Assembly: GCA_001986395.2 (NCBI GenBank)
Contig: MQVO02000158.1
Location: 1-19,528 of the forward strand
Source of the DNA: Irpex lacteus
Taxonomy: Eukaryota; Basidiomycota; Agaricomycetes; Polyporales; Irpicaceae
DNA: 19,528 nucleotides
Direction of reading: 5' to 3'
Made by a program: the position numbers and the translations under genes
Shown here: piece by piece, positions 16,468-19,528 of the stretch
How positions within the stretch are numbered: the first letter of the stretch is position 1
Layout of the letters: the number at the start of each line of letters is the position of its first letter
Notes under the pieces: model-generated
Databases searched by the model: none
What the model was told of the DNA's origin: nothing
What the model saw: only the letters and a program-made list of their open reading frames with translations

Positions 16468-16872
16468 ATGGCTTTTAATTGAATAATTTCCTCAAAAGTT
16501 TTTTCATTGAGAGTTGTTCTATTAATCTTATAGATTGCTACTTTTTCTCAACCCCTTTTTTCCTTTATTTTTATTTTGGCCTTAGGTAAGATAGGTCCGA
16601 AGCATAATCCTCTGGATCCTCGTGAAATATATTATAACTATAAACAAGAGTTAATTAAATTAAGCGATGCCAATGCAAGAAAACAGCAGCTACAAAAAGC
16701 ATTGGAAGAGATGGGTAATGTAAATATTAATGAGTACAACCTTTCAATAACAGAGCAGGCAGAAATTAAAAAATGGGAGAACTATTTAAAATTATTTTTG
16801 GAGAGGGGAGATTATTTAAATTCATATGGGGTTCTTCAAATAATAATACAAATAAAGCAGCTAAGATAATTA
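16468..16872 (+). pseudogene. Small membrane/helical ORF overlapping the nad5 3' end
   Basis: ATG at 16468 reads MAFNW (TGA as Trp), IISSKVFSLRVVLLIL, an in-frame TAG, IATFSQPLFSFIFILALG and then a long hydrophilic helix: KIGPKHNPLDPREIYYNY, ANARKQQLQKALEEMGN, ITEQAEIKKWENYL and LERGDYLNSYGVLQIII, ending at TAA 16870-16872. An intact 97-codon piece begins at TTG 16576. The last 107 bases lie on the complement of the nad5 3' end. The LRVV-hydrophobic start recalls the decayed ORF at 7884-8640. Its composition looks like genuine protein. Function unknown. Confidence 0.45.
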
Positions 16873-18811
16873 TTATTAATCTTATTTCATTAACAAATGA
16901 AGTATCTATTAATAAAGGAGCAAATAATACAAACACCAATGAGATTAGACCCAATGTAATATATAAAGAGTAAGTAGTAATTACTCCACTATCTAATTTA
17001 CCAATTCTTTGTGCTATACTGCTTAATTCTTCAGATAAACCATGAGGTCCAACTAATTCTATTACACCTCTATCTAATACTTTTGATATTACATATCCAG
17101 CTTTCATACCTAAACCTATTATATATTTATTATATACAACATCAAATAAATATTTACCATTTAAAAAAGTATATATTTCTCTACCTAAGTAATTATTAGT
17201 TAAATCAACTAAAAATTTAGGAGAAAAGTGATATAATAAGATAGCTAATACTGCACCAACTAAACTTAATATAGCAGGTAATAATTTAATAAATAAAGGT
17301 AAACTAAATTCAGCTTCAATAATATTAATATTATTAGGATGAATAAAGATAGAGTTAGCAAAAAAATCTGAACCTAATCCAACAAAGATGTCAGAAGCAA
17401 AATAACCAAAAAATATACTAAATAAGGCTAAGATAAATAGAGGTAAAATTACGGCTAAGTTAGCTTCATGTGAGTTTAAATAAGAATTTTTAGGTCCATT
17501 TGGTACAGTTAAGAATACTAAAGAAATTAATCTAAATGAATAGAATGCAGTTAAACCTGCAGTTATACTTCCTAAAATAAATGCATAAGTACCACTAAAA
17601 CTATATTGAGCATAAGCTAATTCTATTATTAAATCTTTACTATAGAATCCTGTTAACCAAGGTGTAGCTAATAAAGATAAAGAACCTACTAACATAGCTG
17701 TATATGTAAATGGTAAATAGTTTATTAAGCCTCCCATTTTTCTGATATCTTGTTGATCAGAAAAACTATGAATTACTGCCCCTGCTCCTAAGAATAATAA
17801 TGCTTTGAAGAAAGCATGATTTACTACATGCATTAAAGCTACATTATATTGACTTAAACCTACTGCCATTACCATATATCCTAATTGACTTATTGTACTA
17901 AAAGCTATTATTCTTTTTAAATCATTTTGAATTAAACCACAAGTAGCAGCAAAAAAGGCTGTACTAGCACCTACTAAAGTAATAACTAATAAAGCTGTAC
18001 TACTATATTCTAATATTGGTGAGGATCTTACTAATAAGTATAACCCTGCTGTAACTAGAGTAGCAGCATGAATTAAAGCTGATACTGGTGTAGGACCTTC
18101 CATACTTCCAGGTAACCAACTGTGAAGAGGTATTTGACTAGATTTAGCCATTGCACCAGTTAGTAGTAATAAACCTATAATTGTAATTGCGCTCTCATTC
18201 ATATATGAACCTAAACTAAATATTACGCTATAATCTAATGAACCGAATAAAGCAAAAATGGCAAAAAACCCAATACTTAATCCCATATCACCTACTCTAT
18301 TCATAGTTAGAGCTAAGATAGCTGCTTTATTTGCTTGTAATCTTGTAAACCAGAAGTTAATTAATAAATAAGAAACTATACCAATACCTTCCCAACCAAC
18401 AAACATTACAAAATAATTAGCACCTGAAACTAAAAATAGCATAAAGAAAGTGAATAAAGATAAATAAGAGAAAAATCTTTGATTATGAGGATCATTTGAC
18501 ATATAATCAGTAGAGAATATATGAATTAATGAAGAAATATAAAGAACTGGAATAAACATAGATACTGTTAATTGATCAAATAAAAATTCCCATTTTATAT
18601 TGATTAACTCAGAATCTATCCAATTAACTAAATGAACTGTAACTGGAGAGCCACATATTCCTACCTCATAATAAGCCACTGTAGCTAATACTGATGAAAG
18701 AATTAAACAGGTACATGTTATAAAATGTGATCCTGTTACTCCGATTTTTCTACCTAGTAAACCGGAAACTAGAGAACCTAATAAAGGCAAGATGATTATT
18801 GTTAAATACAT
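16766..18811 (-). CDS. nad5: NADH dehydrogenase subunit 5
   Basis: This is the proton-pumping antiporter-like subunit at the distal end of the complex I membrane arm. The 681 codons are intact, with all Trp as TGG. Visible landmarks are MYLTIIILPLLGSLVSGLLG at the start, GWEGIGIVSYLLINFWF with the key Glu, NRVGDMGLSIG and SSQIPLHSWLPGSMEGPTPV. SALIHAATLVTAGLYLLVR, DLKRIIAFSTISQLGYM and HAFFKALLFLGAGAVIHS follow, then the lateral amphipathic helix and a final span (IRLIIIILAALFVLLF). The last about 25 residues (EEPHMNLNNLPSPKI onward) lie past the usual end. They overlap the opposite ORF and look like an acquired tail. The gene lies 37 bases after nad4L, a conserved fungal pair that is usually co-transcribed. 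Confidence 0.97.
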   Translation of the reverse strand: MYLTIIILPLLGSLVSGLLGRKIGVTGSHFITCTCLILSSVLATVAYYEVGICGSPVTVHLVNWIDSELINIKWEFLFDQLTVSMFIPVLYISSLIHIFSTDYMSNDPHNQRFFSYLSLFTFFMLFLVSGANYFVMFVGWEGIGIVSYLLINFWFTRLQANKAAILALTMNRVGDMGLSIGFFAIFALFGSLDYSVIFSLGSYMNESAITIIGLLLLTGAMAKSSQIPLHSWLPGSMEGPTPVSALIHAATLVTAGLYLLVRSSPILEYSSTALLVITLVGASTAFFAATCGLIQNDLKRIIAFSTISQLGYMVMAVGLSQYNVALMHVVNHAFFKALLFLGAGAVIHSFSDQQDIRKMGGLINYLPFTYTAMLVGSLSLLATPWLTGFYSKDLIIELAYAQYSFSGTYAFILGSITAGLTAFYSFRLISLVFLTVPNGPKNSYLNSHEANLAVILPLFILALFSIFFGYFASDIFVGLGSDFFANSIFIHPNNINIIEAEFSLPLFIKLLPAILSLVGAVLAILLYHFSPKFLVDLTNNYLGREIYTFLNGKYLFDVVYNKYIIGLGMKAGYVISKVLDRGVIELVGPHGLSEELSSIAQRIGKLDSGVITTYSLYITLGLISLVFVLFAPLLIDTSFVNEIRLIIIILAALFVLLFEEPHMNLNNLPSPKIILNSSPIF

Positions 18812-18848
18812 ATTATTTTATATTTGTTATTTTTTTTTAATTTTCTAC

Positions 18849-19121
18849 TTAATTTGTTTTATTAAGTGAAATATTTCCTCTTAATCTATAAAATGCAACT
18901 AGAATACTTAAACCTATTACTGATTCAGCACCTGCGATTGAAATTATAAATATACTTAAAGTTTGTCCTACTCCATCGTCAAAACTAAATGAAGTTATTA
19001 AAACTAATAAAGTTACTGCTAATAACATTATTTCTATTGCTATTATCATTAAAATTATGTTTTTTCTATTTAAAACAAACCCTAAGATTCCTATTAAAAA
19101 TAAAAAGATTGAAAAATTCAT
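18849..19121 (-). CDS. nad4L: NADH dehydrogenase subunit 4L
   Basis: 90 codons, three membrane spans, complex I membrane arm. Typical blocks are GILGFVLNRKNIILMIIAIE, EIMLLAVTLLVL with the conserved buried Glu, and GAESVIGLSILVAFYRLRG. The start ATG at 19121 gives MNFSIFLFLIGIL, the normal N-terminus. It lies directly upstream of nad5 on the same strand. In many fungi the two overlap by one base, whereas here a 37-base T-rich gap separates them. Intact. Confidence 0.97.
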   Translation of the reverse strand: MNFSIFLFLIGILGFVLNRKNIILMIIAIEIMLLAVTLLVLITSFSFDDGVGQTLSIFIISIAGAESVIGLSILVAFYRLRGNISLNKTN

Positions 19122-19244
19122 TTTATCTTAATAAAGAGACACATACTGTGCGTTTCTTACTCGAAAGTCCTAATAAAAATTTTAACTATTCCCCAAAAAA
19201 ATAAAGGCAAGAACAGTAACTTTTGTTTTATTTATTTATAATTA

Positions 19245-19275
<31 letters not shown>

Positions 19276-19424
19276 AAAAATTTATTATGTATTTTTATTT
19301 ATGCTTATATAAAACTAAATTTATTAGGTAGCACCCATTTTTATTTTACTTTTTAATATTTTTAAAATAAAAACTACTACTACTCTTTTAAAACTGAAAT
19401 TTAATTTATCCTCAAAATTATTTT
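19122..19424. other. AT-rich spacer upstream of nad4L
   Basis: No gene. Contains a (TAAA)n tract at 19230-19277 whose left side (TTTATTTATTTATAATTA) makes it a large T/A hairpin. Confidence 0.6.
19228..19280. repeat. TAAA microsatellite within a palindrome
   Basis: About seven tandem AAAT units follow TTTATTTATTTATAATTA, so the 5' part can fold back on the repeat. Confidence 0.85.
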
Positions 19425-19488
19425 AGTTTTATGGTGGTAGTTTAGATATTGGAGTTGATCCCCTATTTATATATTTTGTTCTGTTAAC
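19425..19488 (+). pseudogene. nad4: Possible nad4 fragment
   Basis: The + strand reads FYGGSLDIGVDPLFIYFVLL then T, closely following the nad4 block (G.DG.S.YFVLLT). An in-frame TAG lies just upstream, the conserved Gly after Asp is Pro, and similarity stops after LLT with TAG again at 19486-19488. It could be a broken or intron-bounded piece. No further nad4 sequence is in the window. Confidence 0.35.
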
Positions 19489-19528
19489 ATGGGTAGCTCA
19501 TTACTAGTTGAGTATCAGTGGGGTACAA

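Noticed and set aside
16773..17199. Two + strand ORFs (66 and 62 codons) within nad5
   Set aside because: Both are antisense to intact nad5 and have low-complexity Leu/Ile/Asn content.
18989..19204. 71-codon + strand ORF across nad4L
   Set aside because: Antisense to nad4L, a Leu/Lys run typical of complement-strand translation of AT-rich membrane genes.

Overview
This is an AT-rich mitochondrial DNA window. It almost certainly comes from a filamentous fungus and most likely from a basidiomycete of the Agaricomycetes type. That placement is an inference from fungal-type cox1, cox2, nad4L and nad5, an AT-rich rps3, genes on both strands, a tRNA-Trp with a CCA anticodon, and many decayed group I and group II intron parts. 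No nuclear or bacterial-type gene is visible.

Core genes. On the + strand lie the 3' part of cox1 (1-1161), tRNA-Trp (10794-10865) and rps3 (12505-13521). On the - strand lie cox2 (6053-5304), a cluster of tRNA-Leu(UAA), tRNA-Met(CAU) and tRNA-Glu(UUC) (7257-6972), and the nad4L-nad5 pair (19121-16766). nad4L, nad5 and rps3 are intact. cox1 lacks one base in its DPAGGGDP motif. cox2 lacks about six single bases, all in short homopolymer runs, in its last 200 bases, which encode the whole CuA site.

Accessory DNA fills most of the rest and is largely dead coding sequence. On the - strand there are remnants of a multi-membrane-span protein of unknown function (2200-4020), the 3' half of a group II intron reverse transcriptase/maturase (4470-5165), a GIY-YIG endonuclease N-terminus (7390-7880), a small membrane/coiled-coil protein with a duplicated segment (7884-8640), two LAGLIDADG endonuclease relics (8819-9640 and 9720-10360), and the 5' half of a group II reverse transcriptase (10866-11461). 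On the + strand there are two group I intron core remnants (about 4310-4490 and 11770-12120), the C-terminus of a GIY-YIG endonuclease (11521-11766), a 2.5-kb decayed ORF with foreign codon use (13563-16077), and a small membrane ORF running into the 3' end of nad5 (16468-16872).

The most distinctive feature is a family of about ten dispersed 45-50-base palindromes. They have C-run/A-run/CTAG arms around a small inner hairpin, and the base pairing is kept by compensatory changes. They sit only in non-core DNA and in several places interrupt decayed ORFs. Also notable are a GC-rich cluster with a G-quadruplex motif between cox2 and the tRNA cluster, and TGA codons at conserved Trp positions in accessory ORFs but in none of the core genes.
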